DNA of 64,000 bases from Mycobacterium sp. URHB0044. GTDB lineage: Bacteria > Actinomycetota > Actinomycetes > Mycobacteriales > Mycobacteriaceae. Location: NCBI RefSeq assembly GCF_000620625.1, contig NZ_JIAW01000001.1, positions 372,001 to 436,000 of the forward strand. The letters run 5' to 3'. Positions 34,146 through 44,074 of this stretch are shown in pieces. Under the pieces are notes generated by a model. That model worked only from the letters and a program-made list of their open reading frames with translations. It was not told where the DNA came from and made no database searches. The translations under genes were made by a program, and so were the position numbers. Numbering within the stretch: position 1 is the first letter of the stretch; each line of letters opens with the position of its first letter.

Positions 34146-34919
34146 GTGAAAACCGAGGCACGACCCGACAAGGGTTCGAATCTGATCGGTGTCGAGCGCA
34201 CCGCCCGAATCCTCAACGCCGTCGCCGAAGCCGAATCCGGGAATCTCACCGAAATAGCAAGGCGCACAGCGCTCAACGAGGCGACGGTATTGCGGTACCT
34301 GAACAGTCTCGTCTCGCTGGGGTACATCGAGCGGTTCAACGCGACCCAGTACCGCCTCGGCTGGGAGATCTTCCGGCTCGGTCAACGCGCCTTCTCCGGA
34401 CAGGTCCCGTCCGAGGCGATCCTGCCCACCATGGAGCGCCTGATGCTCGAGTTCAACGAGACGGTGAACTTCGCCGCGCACAAGGAACGCACGGTGGTCA
34501 TCGTCGAAGTCGTCGAGGGCCGTCGTGCGGTGAAGAAGGTCAGCGACGTCGGGCAGTCGGATCCGTGGCACGCCTCGGCGCTGGGGAAGGCGCTCTTGGC
34601 GTCCATGCCCGACAGCGTCTGGCGCGACATCGTGGCCTCGGCGGGGCTTCCGGAGTTGACCCCGCACACGATCACGACGATGAAGAAGATGGCCGCCGAG
34701 ATCAAGGAGATCCGGGAAAGGGGCTTCGCCGTCGACCGTGAGGAGGCCGCCGAGGAGCTCACCTGCGTGGCCGCCGCGATCCCCACCGCCGATGGGAGTC
34801 CGTCCCGCTACGCGCTGAGCATCAGCTTCCTCACTCACCGGCTGACGCCAGAGAACCTCGAACACGCTGGGGCGCAGATCATTGCGGCCGCTGCGGAGAT
34901 CGGCCGCAAGGTCCCGTGA
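34146..34919 (+). CDS. IclR family transcriptional regulator
   Basis: This 257-aa protein has an N-terminal winged helix (SGNLTEIARRTALNEATVLR, then YLNSLVSLGYIERF) and the IclR effector domain with HASALGKALLASMPD-type sequence (WHASALGKALLA), followed by ERGFAVDREEAAEELTCVAA. GTG is the start. The divergent palindrome is the likely binding site. IclR regulators usually sense small aromatic or sugar acids. It is followed after 15 bp by an SDR gene on the same strand, which is probably co-transcribed. Confidence 0.92.
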   Translation: MKTEARPDKGSNLIGVERTARILNAVAEAESGNLTEIARRTALNEATVLRYLNSLVSLGYIERFNATQYRLGWEIFRLGQRAFSGQVPSEAILPTMERLMLEFNETVNFAAHKERTVVIVEVVEGRRAVKKVSDVGQSDPWHASALGKALLASMPDSVWRDIVASAGLPELTPHTITTMKKMAAEIKEIRERGFAVDREEAAEELTCVAAAIPTADGSPSRYALSISFLTHRLTPENLEHAGAQIIAAAAEIGRKVP

Positions 34920-34934
34920 CAACGCCTCCGTGCC

Positions 34935-35690
34935 GTGGCTGAGCGTCTCGCCGGCAAGTCCGTCGTGGTCACCGGCGCGACGTCGGGCATCGGCACGGCC
35001 ACCGCCATCCGACTGCACGCCGAGGGCGCCTGCGTTCTGGCGACCGGCCGAGACGCCGGCCGTGGGCGCGGGCTAGCCGAATCGTTGGGGGAGCGGGTCC
35101 GGTTCCTGGCGGCCGACATCACCGATGCAGACGCTCCCGACGCCGTGATCGGCGCGTGCGTGACGGCGTTCGGCGCCGTCGATGCCCTGGTCAACAACGC
35201 GGCACTCGATCACACCGATGACTTGACTACGACGCCGATGGCACGCATTCGAGAAGTGTTCGAGGTCAACGCGTTCGGCACCATCGCGATGATCCAGGCG
35301 GCCGCGAGGGCGATGCCCGAAGCCGGCGGTTCGCTCGTCAACGTCACGTCGCGCCTGGCGCTCGTCGGTGTGCCGACCATGGCGGTCTACGCGGCGTCCA
35401 AGGGAGCCGTGCACTCGCTCACCCGGTCGGCGGCCGTCGAACTCGCACCCCGACAGATCCGGGTGAACGACGTCGCCCCCGGGATGACGAGAACGCCACT
35501 CTACGAGGCCTGGCTGGCCGGCACGCCGGACGCCGGTCAGACCGAGCGCGACGTCGTGTCCCGGATTCCCTTGGGCCGATTGGCAATACCCGACGACGTG
35601 GCGGCCGCGGTCGCCTATCTGGTGTCGGACGACTCACGCTACGTCACGGGCACCACCATCACGGTCGACGGCGGCTACACCGCCCAGTGA
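34935..35690 (+). CDS. SDR family oxidoreductase
   Basis: This 251-aa short-chain dehydrogenase has TGATSGIGTATAIRL, NNAALD (in place of NNAG), catalytic Ser in NVTSRLALVG-like position where Ser is the residue after Thr, and YAASKGAVHS for Tyr/Lys. It ends with the usual ITVDGGYTAQ. GTG is the start, 15 bp after the IclR stop, with no strong ribosome site, so translation may be coupled. It converges on the HpcH aldolase gene. The replacement of NNAG by NNAA is a common minor variant. Substrate unknown. Confidence 0.85.
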   Translation: MAERLAGKSVVVTGATSGIGTATAIRLHAEGACVLATGRDAGRGRGLAESLGERVRFLAADITDADAPDAVIGACVTAFGAVDALVNNAALDHTDDLTTTPMARIREVFEVNAFGTIAMIQAAARAMPEAGGSLVNVTSRLALVGVPTMAVYAASKGAVHSLTRSAAVELAPRQIRVNDVAPGMTRTPLYEAWLAGTPDAGQTERDVVSRIPLGRLAIPDDVAAAVAYLVSDDSRYVTGTTITVDGGYTAQ

Positions 35691-35697
35691 TCTGCGC

Positions 35698-36456
35698 CTA
35701 CTGTGCGGCCTTGAGGTGCGCCGCCGAGGCCAGCTTGAGATGCACCAGGTCGGAGGCGACCGTCGCGAAGGTGTATCCCTCGCCGAGTCTGCGCGCCGCG
35801 GTTGCACCGTCCGGGGTGTGGATGCCCGCGGCGATCCCTGCCGCCTCCGCGACCTCCCGGACTCGGGTCAGCGCAGCTTCGAAGACGTCGTCGACGGCGG
35901 GATCCTGGGAGTGCGCGCCGCCCACCGCGATGCGCAGGTCGGACGGCCCGACGTAGACGCCGTCGAGTCCGGGGACCGCAGCGATCTCCTCGACGTTGGC
36001 CAGCCCCTGCGGCGTCTCGATCATGGCCAGCACCACGGTGTCCCGGTCGGCGTGCGCGGGTAGCGGCCCGATCCGCAGCTGCGCCCGCATGGGTCCGTAC
36101 GACCGGATGCCGTTCGGTGGGTACGTCGCCGCGGCGACCGCCTCGGCGGCCTCGGCGGCGGTGTTGATCAGCGGCACGATCACCCCGGCGGCGCCCGCGT
36201 CCAGTGCCCGTCCGATGGGCGTCGCATTGTTGGCCTCCACGCGCACCAGCCCGACCGGACCACCGGCGGAGTCGATGGCGGTGAGGCCTGCGACCATGCC
36301 GGAGTAGCCGATGATGCCGTGCTGCAGGTCCAGTGCGATGTAATCCCAGCCGACGTGGGCCAGCCATTCGGTGGCGACCGGGCAGTCCATCACCGACCAG
36401 TAGCCCAGGATGCGTTCGCGCCTGCGCAGGCGGGCGGCGAATTCGGTCGCGCTCAT
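35698..36456 (-). CDS. HpcH/HpaI-type aldolase (2-keto-3-deoxy acid aldolase family)
   Basis: This 252-aa class II aldolase has the active-site segment WDYIALDLQHGIIGYSGMV (Asp43, Gln45, His46), where most relatives have D-x-E-H. It also has the conserved metal-binding Glu region MIETPQGLANVEEIAAVPGL and YVGPSDLRIAVG. It cleaves 2-keto-3-deoxy or related 4-hydroxy-2-oxo acids to pyruvate and an aldehyde. It is the last gene of the leftward run ABC permeases-ATPases-aldo/keto reductase, 25 bp after the reductase gene, and so probably belongs to the DeoR-controlled divergon. The start at 36456 lacks a strong ribosome site. Confidence 0.87.
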   Translation of the reverse strand: MSATEFAARLRRRERILGYWSVMDCPVATEWLAHVGWDYIALDLQHGIIGYSGMVAGLTAIDSAGGPVGLVRVEANNATPIGRALDAGAAGVIVPLINTAAEAAEAVAAATYPPNGIRSYGPMRAQLRIGPLPAHADRDTVVLAMIETPQGLANVEEIAAVPGLDGVYVGPSDLRIAVGGAHSQDPAVDDVFEAALTRVREVAEAAGIAAGIHTPDGATAARRLGEGYTFATVASDLVHLKLASAAHLKAAQ

Positions 36457-36481
36457 GACGTCGCGCTCATCACAAAGTGTC

Positions 36482-37438
36482 CTATCGGTTGTAGTTCGGC
36501 ATCGGACCGCGCAGGGCGGCGCCGACGTCATCGCATGCTTGCACCAAATCCTCGTCGAGGGCACCCTTGCCGATGGCCGCGATGTTGGCCTGCAGGTGCT
36601 CGACCTTCGAGCCGCCCAGCAGGATGGGGCCCGCCGCGGGCTTGGCGACCAGCCACCGCAGCGCGAGCTCGGTGAGCGGAAGTCCCGCCTTCTCGGCGAT
36701 CAGCGTCAGCTGCTGGATGGCCTCGAAAATGGCGGTGTTCCAGTACCTTTCCTTGTACATCTTCGCCAACCGCGAGGTGCCGAACCGGCCGTCGGCGGGC
36801 GACTCGTCGAACGAGTGCCGTCCGGTCAGCAATCCGCCTCCGAGCGGGTTGTAGACCATCGTGATCAGCCCCGTGACGGCCGCGAACTCGACGTACTCCT
36901 CCTCGATCCGGCGAGCGAGCAGGTTGTAGAGCTGCTGGGCGACGATCGGCCGTGGGGCGCCGACCTCGTCGGCGAGATGGTTGATCTCACCGATCTGCCA
37001 GGCCGCGTAGTTGGACACCCCCAATGCGCCGATCTTGCCCTCGGCCACCAGATCGGCCACCGTGGACAGGGTCTCGGCGAGCGGTGTCGCGCGGTCGGGC
37101 TGGTGCAGATAGAACAGGTCGACGTGGTCGGTGCCCAGGCGGGCCAGGCTGCCCTCGACGCTGGCACGCAACCCGGCGGCCGACAGCGGCGCGTGCTCGC
37201 CGGCGTCGGGGTGCGGCATTCCGGCCTTGGTGGCCAAGGTGATCCGGTCGCGCCTGCCGCGCAGCAGGTCTGCCAGCATCCGCTCGGAGGCTCCGCCTGC
37301 GTAACCGTTGGCGGTGTCGATGTGCGTGATTCCCGCCGCGAGCGCGGTGTCGACCATGGTGGCGGCCACGTCGGCGTCGACGGTGTCGCCGAACGTCATG
37401 GTGCCCAGAACCAGTGAGGTCAAGTCCAGCTCGGCCAC
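36482..37438 (-). CDS. Aldo/keto reductase
   Basis: This 318-aa NADPH-dependent reductase has the family's barrel pattern: GITHIDTANGYAGGASERML with the catalytic Asp and Tyr, DHVDLFYLHQPDRATPL, VSNYAAWQIGE and the C-terminal GPILLGGSKVEHLQAN cofactor site. The GTG start overlaps the stop of the ABC ATPase gene by one base (TAGTG), so the two are coupled. It resembles the subgroup acting on sugars and keto compounds. With the ABC importer and aldolase it probably processes the imported solute. Confidence 0.88.
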   Translation of the reverse strand: MAELDLTSLVLGTMTFGDTVDADVAATMVDTALAAGITHIDTANGYAGGASERMLADLLRGRRDRITLATKAGMPHPDAGEHAPLSAAGLRASVEGSLARLGTDHVDLFYLHQPDRATPLAETLSTVADLVAEGKIGALGVSNYAAWQIGEINHLADEVGAPRPIVAQQLYNLLARRIEEEYVEFAAVTGLITMVYNPLGGGLLTGRHSFDESPADGRFGTSRLAKMYKERYWNTAIFEAIQQLTLIAEKAGLPLTELALRWLVAKPAAGPILLGGSKVEHLQANIAAIGKGALDEDLVQACDDVGAALRGPMPNYNR

Positions 37439-38291
37439 TACGCAACTCCTCGGGAATCGGTAGCCAGGACGCCGGGCGTGGCGCCGAGCCGCGATACGAC
37501 GTTGCGCGGCTTGATGCCGACCATGGTGGTGGGGTCGAGCGCGGCCGCCCGCAGCGCTTGTGTGTAGGGCTCTGCGGGTTTCGCGAGCACGTCCGCGGTG
37601 GTGCCGCGTTCGACGATCCGCCCGTCGCACATCACGATGATGGTGTCGCTGATCTCGCGCACCACACCGAGGTTGTGGGAGATGAACACGTAGGTCAAAC
37701 CGGTGTCGCGCTTGATCTCGCGAAGCAAGTCGAGCACCTGCGCCTGGACGGAGACGTCCAGCGCGCTGGTCGCCTCGTCGCACACCAGCAGCTCCGGCCC
37801 GCTGGCCAAGGCGCGGGCGATGCCGATGCGCTGGCGCTGGCCGCCGGAGAACTCGGCGGGGCGGCGGTGCAGCGCGCTCTTCGGCAGGCCGACCCTGTCG
37901 ATCAGGGCGGCGGCCTTGGCCTCACGGTCGCCGCGCTTGCGCACCCCTTGCAGCCGCAGTGGTTCGCCGACGATGTCGACAGCGCTCAGGTGGGGATCCA
38001 ACGACCCGTAGGGGTCCTGGAAGACCATCTGGATCCGGGACCGGAAGGGGCGCAACGACTTCTCCGACATGCCCGCGATGTCGACGCCGTCGATCTTGAT
38101 GGTCCCCGAGGTTGGGGTGAGCAGCCGGACGATCGACTTGGCCAGCGTCGACTTCCCGCAGCCGGATTCGCCGACCACCGCCAGCGTCGAACCCTTCTCG
38201 ACGGTGAAGCTGATGGCGTCGAGCGCGCGGAACACACCGCGGCCGGCCGGGTACTCGACGACGAGGTCGTCTACCGCGAGCAACGGTGCGG

Positions 38292-38295
<4 letters not shown>
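37438..38295 (-). CDS. ABC transporter ATP-binding protein (Opp/DppF type)
   Basis: This 285-aa ATPase has Walker A GESGCGKSTLAKSI, the signature FSGGQRQRIGIARAL and Walker B LLVCDEATSALDV, with the C-terminal extension (RAAALDPTTM) of oligopeptide-type ATPases. Its ATG overlaps the stop of the DppD-type gene by 4 bp. It is one half of the nucleotide-binding pair powering the importer encoded at 38292-41069. Confidence 0.93.
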
Positions 38296-39104
<809 letters not shown>

Positions 39105-39105
39105 C

Positions 39106-40044
39106 TCAGATCTCCTTCTTCCGCAGCGAGAATCGGCTCAGCAGACCGGCTTTCGATCGGCCGGTGCGGTCGCGCAGACCGTCGCCGAGCAGGTTGACCC
39201 CGACGACCAGCATGGCGATCACCAAACCCGGCAGCGTGACCAGCCACCACGAGGTGGTGACGTAGTCCTGGCCGTCGGAGATGATCCGACCCCAGGTGGC
39301 GAAGGGTCGTTGCGGCCCGGCACCCAGGTAGCTCAACGCGCTCTCCAGCAGCACCGCTTGCGCCAACAGCAGCAGGACGACCAGTGAGACCTGCTTGATG
39401 ATGTTGGGCACGATGTGGCGCAACAGGATTCCGGTGCGGCCAAGACCCAGCACGTGAGCCGCGGCGACGTAGGGCTTCTCCCGTTCCACCAGGGTGAGGG
39501 ATCGGGTGAGCCTGGCGATCTCGGGCCACTGGGCGATCGCGATGACGAACGTGATCACCGGAATCGACGGCCCGAACAACGCGACCACCAGAAGCAGCAT
39601 CATCAGCAGCGGCAGCGACAGCTGCGCCTCGAGCAGGCGGCTGACGATGGTGTCGGCCCAGCCGCCGCGATAGCCGGCGATGGCGCCGAGGGTGAGGCCG
39701 ATGATGCCGGACACCACGACGGCGAGCACACCGATGGCCAGCGAGACCTGGCCACCGAACAGCACGCGGGCCAACAGATCCCGCCCCAACTGGTCGGTGC
39801 CGAACAAGTGCCCGTCGGTCAGTGGGGGCAGCCGGCGCTGACCGAGGTGAGTGGCGTCCGGCGACGGCAGCGGCAACACCCGGGCCAGCGCGACCGGCGC
39901 GATCACGGCGAGCGCCAGCACGCTGCCGACCCAGATCTTGACCCTGCTGTCGCGGACGCGGCGCGTGGCGCCGGCACGCGCGATGTCGCGGGGTGTGACC
40001 GCGGACGGGCGAGGCTGTTCCGGGGCGTCGATCACGGTGGTCAC
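39106..40044 (-). CDS. ABC transporter permease (DppC type)
   Basis: This 312-aa inner-membrane permease has about six membrane segments. The N-terminal region carries the FGTDQLGRDLLARVLFGGQV motif of DppC proteins, and the EAA loop AAHVLGLGRTGILLRHIVPN contacts the ATPases. The GTG start overlaps the upstream permease stop (GTGA). The apparently longer open frame upstream is an out-of-frame shadow of the DppB-type gene. Confidence 0.92.
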   Translation of the reverse strand: MTTVIDAPEQPRPSAVTPRDIARAGATRRVRDSRVKIWVGSVLALAVIAPVALARVLPLPSPDATHLGQRRLPPLTDGHLFGTDQLGRDLLARVLFGGQVSLAIGVLAVVVSGIIGLTLGAIAGYRGGWADTIVSRLLEAQLSLPLLMMLLLVVALFGPSIPVITFVIAIAQWPEIARLTRSLTLVEREKPYVAAAHVLGLGRTGILLRHIVPNIIKQVSLVVLLLLAQAVLLESALSYLGAGPQRPFATWGRIISDGQDYVTTSWWLVTLPGLVIAMLVVGVNLLGDGLRDRTGRSKAGLLSRFSLRKKEI

Positions 40045-41069
40045 TTGGCTGTTCCCTTCCCAAGCCGAACCCGCGGGTCCAGCAGCGGATAACAGAGGTC
40101 GACGAGCAGCTGCACCAGCACTGCCAGCACCGCGGTCACCAGCACCGTCGCCTGGATCAGCGGATAGTCGCGGGTTTCGAGCGCCCGCACCACCAGCGAC
40201 CCGACGCCCGGCCAGGCGAACACCACCTCGACCACCACGACGCCGTTGAGCATCGAGGCGAAGCGGGTGCCCAGTGCGGTCAGCACGGGAATCGCGGAGT
40301 TGCGCATCGAGTAACGCCAGATCAGTTCGCGCTCGGAGACGCCGCGGGAGCGCCCGACCGTGATGTACGGGGAGCTGAACGCGCCGACCATCTCCCGGCG
40401 CACCATCCGCGAGATGAGCGCGATCTGCAGGACCGCGATGGTGACGGTCGGCAGCACCAGACTCGACCAGGTGGTGAACCCGGCGGGCGGGAAGACGGGG
40501 ATGAGCACCGCGAACAGCGTGATCAGCATCAGGCCGGTCCAGAAGTCGGGCATCGACTGGCCCGCGATGGTGACCGCGTTGGCGGCGAGCTCCCTGCGGG
40601 TGTCGGCCCGGCGTGCCATCCACACGCCCAGCGGCACGGCCACGGCGGTGGTGAGCAGGATCGCCGCCACTGACAACGTGATCGTGTATGGCAGCCGGTC
40701 CAGCACGACACCGAATGCCGGCGCCTGGAACGAGTAGGACGTGCCGAGATCGAGATGCAGCAGACCCTGCAGGTAGCGCAGGTACTGGATGAACACCGAC
40801 TGGTCGAGTCCCATGTCGGTGCGGATGCGGGCCAGGTCCTCAGTGGTGGCGAGGGGCCCGGCCATGGAATATGCGGGATCGCCCGGCGCCAGTCGGATCA
40901 GCACGAAGACGGTGGTCAGCGTCAGGAAGACCGTGAGCAGGCTCTGGCCGAGTCGCTTGGCGATGTAGCGCGGCATGGCCGCGGTGACCAGCCGGGAGAG
41001 GCCGCCGCTCGGTGCGGGACCGGGTGGCGACTGGGGGAGCGGTGTCGTCGCGGCGAGCTGCTGAGTCAT
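40041..41069 (-). CDS. ABC transporter permease (DppB type)
   Basis: This 342-aa permease is the first gene of the leftward transporter operon. It has the DppB N-terminus (YIAKRLGQSLLTVFLTLTTV, then FVLIRLAPGDPA), about six membrane segments, and the EAA loop RSRGVSERELIWRYSMRNSA. The ATG at 41069 has GAAAGG upstream; a longer frame to 41192 would run through the operators. The two TGCGY-N4-type operators at 41146-41191 lie directly upstream, so expression should respond to the DeoR protein at 47081. Confidence 0.92.
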   Translation of the reverse strand: MTQQLAATTPLPQSPPGPAPSGGLSRLVTAAMPRYIAKRLGQSLLTVFLTLTTVFVLIRLAPGDPAYSMAGPLATTEDLARIRTDMGLDQSVFIQYLRYLQGLLHLDLGTSYSFQAPAFGVVLDRLPYTITLSVAAILLTTAVAVPLGVWMARRADTRRELAANAVTIAGQSMPDFWTGLMLITLFAVLIPVFPPAGFTTWSSLVLPTVTIAVLQIALISRMVRREMVGAFSSPYITVGRSRGVSERELIWRYSMRNSAIPVLTALGTRFASMLNGVVVVEVVFAWPGVGSLVVRALETRDYPLIQATVLVTAVLAVLVQLLVDLCYPLLDPRVRLGKGTAK

Positions 41070-41145
41070 CGTCGACCTTTCGGTAACGCTGCGCTCGAGT
41101 GGGCTGGCGCGGCGCGTCTTGTTACTCAGCTCACAATGGCACTTT

Positions 41146-41191
41146 TGCGTGTTGTGCGCAAGATGCAATCCGATATTGCGTGTTGTGAGCA
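41146..41191. promoter_or_regulatory. Paired 15-bp operators in the divergent transporter promoter
   Basis: TGCGTGTTGTGCGCA (41146-41160) and TGCGTGTTGTGAGCA (41177-41191) are direct copies 31 bp apart. Their form TGCGY-N4-YGMGCA recurs twice before the kinase-PdxA2 gene with nearly the same spacing. The DeoR protein encoded at 47081 is the probable reader. Confidence 0.7.
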
Positions 41192-41286
41192 CTTGGGCGT
41201 ACAGTCCGGTGTGTCAGCGATCACAGACGGTGCCGACTCCGGACCATCGTTCGGTCGCCTCGTAACCACTGCCCGGGAGGTCGAAG

Positions 41287-42864
41287 ATGACCAAACCTGT
41301 TCTGCTCCAGCCCTTGTCGCGCAGAACGCTGCTGCGGTCCAGCCTGCTGTTGGGCGCCGGGCTGGCAGTGGGGTCGGCAGCGGTCGGCTGCGCGACGCCA
41401 ACGGGTCGCCCCGGTCCCACCACCGTGAGCCTCGCGCTGAACCGGTCCCTGGTGACGCTCGACAACAAGCTGCTGCAGTACGACGCCGCCGTGACCGTGC
41501 AGCGTGCCGTCCGTCAGGCGCTGACCGCGATCGATCAGAATCTGCGGGTCCAACTGGTCCTCGCCGACCAGTTCCGACTCATCTCGCCCACGCAGTGGTT
41601 CGTGCACCTGCGCCCGGGAATCCGCTACTCCGACGGCTCGCCGGTGCGCGTCGAGGACGTGGCCACCGCACTCAAGATGTACAGCCAGGTCGACGGTTCC
41701 TTCGTGGCCGGCTTCTTCCCCGAGTGGCCCACCGTCGAGAAGATCGACGAGACCAGCTTCCGGCTGAACACCGTGCGGCCGATCCCGGTGCTCGACTATC
41801 TGATGTCCAACATCCTCGTCACGCCGGCGGCGGCGAACGTGCCAGAGGACCTGCAGTCCGGTGTGGGCACCGGGCCGTACGTGGTCACCCAGGCCGACCG
41901 CGGTTCGGGCACCTACACCCTGAATCGCAACGAGAACTATTGGGGCGCCGCACCACACGTCGAATCGGTGCGGGTGCGCTTCATGCCCGACGAGTCGAGC
42001 CGCGTGGTGGCGCTGCGCAGCGGCGAGATCGACGTGATCGACTCCATCACCCCCGACTCGACCGACCAGATCGCCGGCCTGTCCGGCGTCGCGGTGGACC
42101 GTGCCGACGGGGTACGGCTCAACCAGCTGTTCTACAACTTCCGCAAGCCGCCGAACAGCCCCATGGCCGACGCGCGGGTGCGGCGTGCGCTGACCTACGC
42201 GATCGACGGCAAGTCACTGATCGACAACGTGATGCAGGGCTCGGCCACCGCCTCCCGCGGCGTGATCCCGCTCAGTCTCGACGGCGCCATCGAGACCGGT
42301 GAGTACACCTACGACCCGGACCGCGCGAAGTCGGAACTCAATGCATTGGGCCTTCGTGACCTCAAGCTCAAGATCATCTGGGAGAGTGGCGAATTCGCCG
42401 CCGACACCGACATCATGGAATCGGTCCTGCAGATGTTGTCCGACGTCGGCGTCCGGGCCACGCTGCAGCAGTTCGAACCGGGCGGCGACATCGCGCAGTG
42501 GCGCCAGGGCAAGGCCGGCGACTGGGACGTGCTCGGCAATGGCTTCCCCAGCCCGACTGGGTTGGCGCTGACGATCATGCAGGGCATGTATGCCGGCACC
42601 GCGGAGAAGGAAGCGACCCGCGACACCTACCACGGCTATCTCTTCCCCGAGATCACCGCGGTGATCACCCAGGCATCCGAGGAAGCCGATCCGGCCCGGC
42701 GCGCCACACTACTCGCCGACGCGCAACGCCGGATCTGGCAGACCTGTCCCATGATGTGGTCGTTCGTGCCCAAGGCCGTTCTGGGCCGGCGCACCCGCAT
42801 CGAGGGAATCACCTTGCGCCCGACCAACTCCTACGATCTCGACGCCGTTTCCCTGAAGGGCTGA
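41287..42864 (+). CDS. ABC transporter substrate-binding lipoprotein (family 5, Opp/Dpp type)
   Basis: This 525-aa protein has a twin-arginine signal (SRRTLLR, residues 11-17) followed by a hydrophobic stretch and a lipobox with Cys35 (AAVGC), so it is exported and lipid-anchored. The mature part is a family 5 solute-binding protein (YSDGSPVRVEDVATALKMYS, later NQLFYNFRKPPNSPMADARV). Family members bind oligopeptides, but also oligosaccharides and opines. It is divergent from its permease and ATPase genes and shares the two 15-bp operators. The downstream sialidase-like and sugar-acid genes favour a sugar-derived ligand; this is inference. Confidence 0.9.
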   Translation: MTKPVLLQPLSRRTLLRSSLLLGAGLAVGSAAVGCATPTGRPGPTTVSLALNRSLVTLDNKLLQYDAAVTVQRAVRQALTAIDQNLRVQLVLADQFRLISPTQWFVHLRPGIRYSDGSPVRVEDVATALKMYSQVDGSFVAGFFPEWPTVEKIDETSFRLNTVRPIPVLDYLMSNILVTPAAANVPEDLQSGVGTGPYVVTQADRGSGTYTLNRNENYWGAAPHVESVRVRFMPDESSRVVALRSGEIDVIDSITPDSTDQIAGLSGVAVDRADGVRLNQLFYNFRKPPNSPMADARVRRALTYAIDGKSLIDNVMQGSATASRGVIPLSLDGAIETGEYTYDPDRAKSELNALGLRDLKLKIIWESGEFAADTDIMESVLQMLSDVGVRATLQQFEPGGDIAQWRQGKAGDWDVLGNGFPSPTGLALTIMQGMYAGTAEKEATRDTYHGYLFPEITAVITQASEEADPARRATLLADAQRRIWQTCPMMWSFVPKAVLGRRTRIEGITLRPTNSYDLDAVSLKG

Positions 42865-42868
42865 CCAC

Positions 42869-44074
42869 GTGAGCGCAACCCCCGCAGACACCACCCGGGC
42901 CGACGGCGTGGTGCGGCCCTCGACCGAACCGGGCCGGCGCGATGCGCTGTTGCCTGCGCCGCAGGTGCAGAACCACGCCGCCAACCTGGCGGTGCTGCCC
43001 GACGGAACGCTGGGCTGCGTCTGGTTCGCAGGCACGCAGGAAGGCGTGCCCGACATCAGCGTCTGGTTGTCGCGGCTGGAGGGATCAACCTGGTCTGCTC
43101 CCGTGCAGCTGTCCGACGACCCGACCCGCTCGGAGCAGAATCCCGTTCTGCACGTACACGATTCGGGCGAGATCTGGCTGTTGTGGACGTCGCAGCACGC
43201 CGGCAATCAGGACACCGCGCGGGTGCTGCGCCGTGTTTCCGACGACGGCGGCCGCACTTGGGGATCGACGCACACGATGCTTCCCGAGACCGAGCACGGT
43301 GGCGTCTTCGTGCGCCAACCGATCGTGGCGCTGCCGTCAGGACGGCTGCTGCTGCCGATCTTTCACTGCGTGCGCGTGCCGGGGCAGCGCTGGGTGGGCG
43401 ACCGCGACTACAGCAGCGTGATGATCTCCGACGACGGCGGCAGCACGTGGCGGGAGGTCGTCGTACCGGACAGCACCGGCTGCGTGCACATGAACATCGG
43501 CCGCCTGTCGGACGGAAAGCTGGTGGCGCTCTTCCGCAGTCGCTGGGCCGACTCGATCTACCGCAGCACGTCCGCCGACGACGGCGACACGTGGACCACG
43601 CCACTGCCGACGGAGTTGCCCAACAACAATTCGTCGATCCAGTTCACGGTGCTGCCCGGTGACCGGCTGGCGCTGGTGTTCAACGAGTCCAGCGTCGCGG
43701 ACGCCACCGCCCGCCGCCTGTCGCTCTACGACGAGATCGACGACGACGGTCTCGCCGACGGCCCCGCTCCCGCTCCCGTCGCCGACGAACCCTCCGACGG
43801 TGATGCGCGCACGGCCTTCTGGGGTGCACCGCGCGCACCCATGACGTTGGCGCTCTCCGACGACGCCGGACTCACCTGGCCGATCCGCCGCAACATCGAG
43901 GTCGGCGACGGCTACTGCCTGTCGAACAACTCCCGGGACGGCCTGAACCGAGAGTTCTCGTACCCGACCATCACCGCAGCCGGTGACGCGCTGCACATCG
44001 CCTTCACCCGGTTCCGTCAGGCCATCGAATACGTCGAGGTCACCGCCGAATGGATCGAGGCGGACACGCCGTGA
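42869..44074 (+). CDS. BNR-repeat sialidase-like protein (predicted neuraminidase family)
   Basis: This 401-aa protein has a beta-propeller pattern with Asp-box repeats SDDGGRTW, SDDGGSTW, SADDGDTW and SDDAGLTW. The N-terminus (NHAANLAVLPDGTLGCVWFA, then GTQEG) matches predicted neuraminidases found beside bacterial solute importers. No signal peptide is seen, so it acts in the cytoplasm on an imported compound. A glycosidase, lyase or lactonase activity is possible; true sialidase chemistry is not proven because the Arg triad cannot be placed with confidence. The GTG start is 4 bp after the binding-protein stop, and its own stop overlaps the next start. Confidence 0.78.
   Translation: MSATPADTTRADGVVRPSTEPGRRDALLPAPQVQNHAANLAVLPDGTLGCVWFAGTQEGVPDISVWLSRLEGSTWSAPVQLSDDPTRSEQNPVLHVHDSGEIWLLWTSQHAGNQDTARVLRRVSDDGGRTWGSTHTMLPETEHGGVFVRQPIVALPSGRLLLPIFHCVRVPGQRWVGDRDYSSVMISDDGGSTWREVVVPDSTGCVHMNIGRLSDGKLVALFRSRWADSIYRSTSADDGDTWTTPLPTELPNNNSSIQFTVLPGDRLALVFNESSVADATARRLSLYDEIDDDGLADGPAPAPVADEPSDGDARTAFWGAPRAPMTLALSDDAGLTWPIRRNIEVGDGYCLSNNSRDGLNREFSYPTITAAGDALHIAFTRFRQAIEYVEVTAEWIEADTP

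Noticed and set aside
40045..40623. Longer frame of the DppC-type permease
   Set aside because: The extra part is a frame shadow of the DppB-type gene; the GTG at 40044 gives the standard GTGA overlap.
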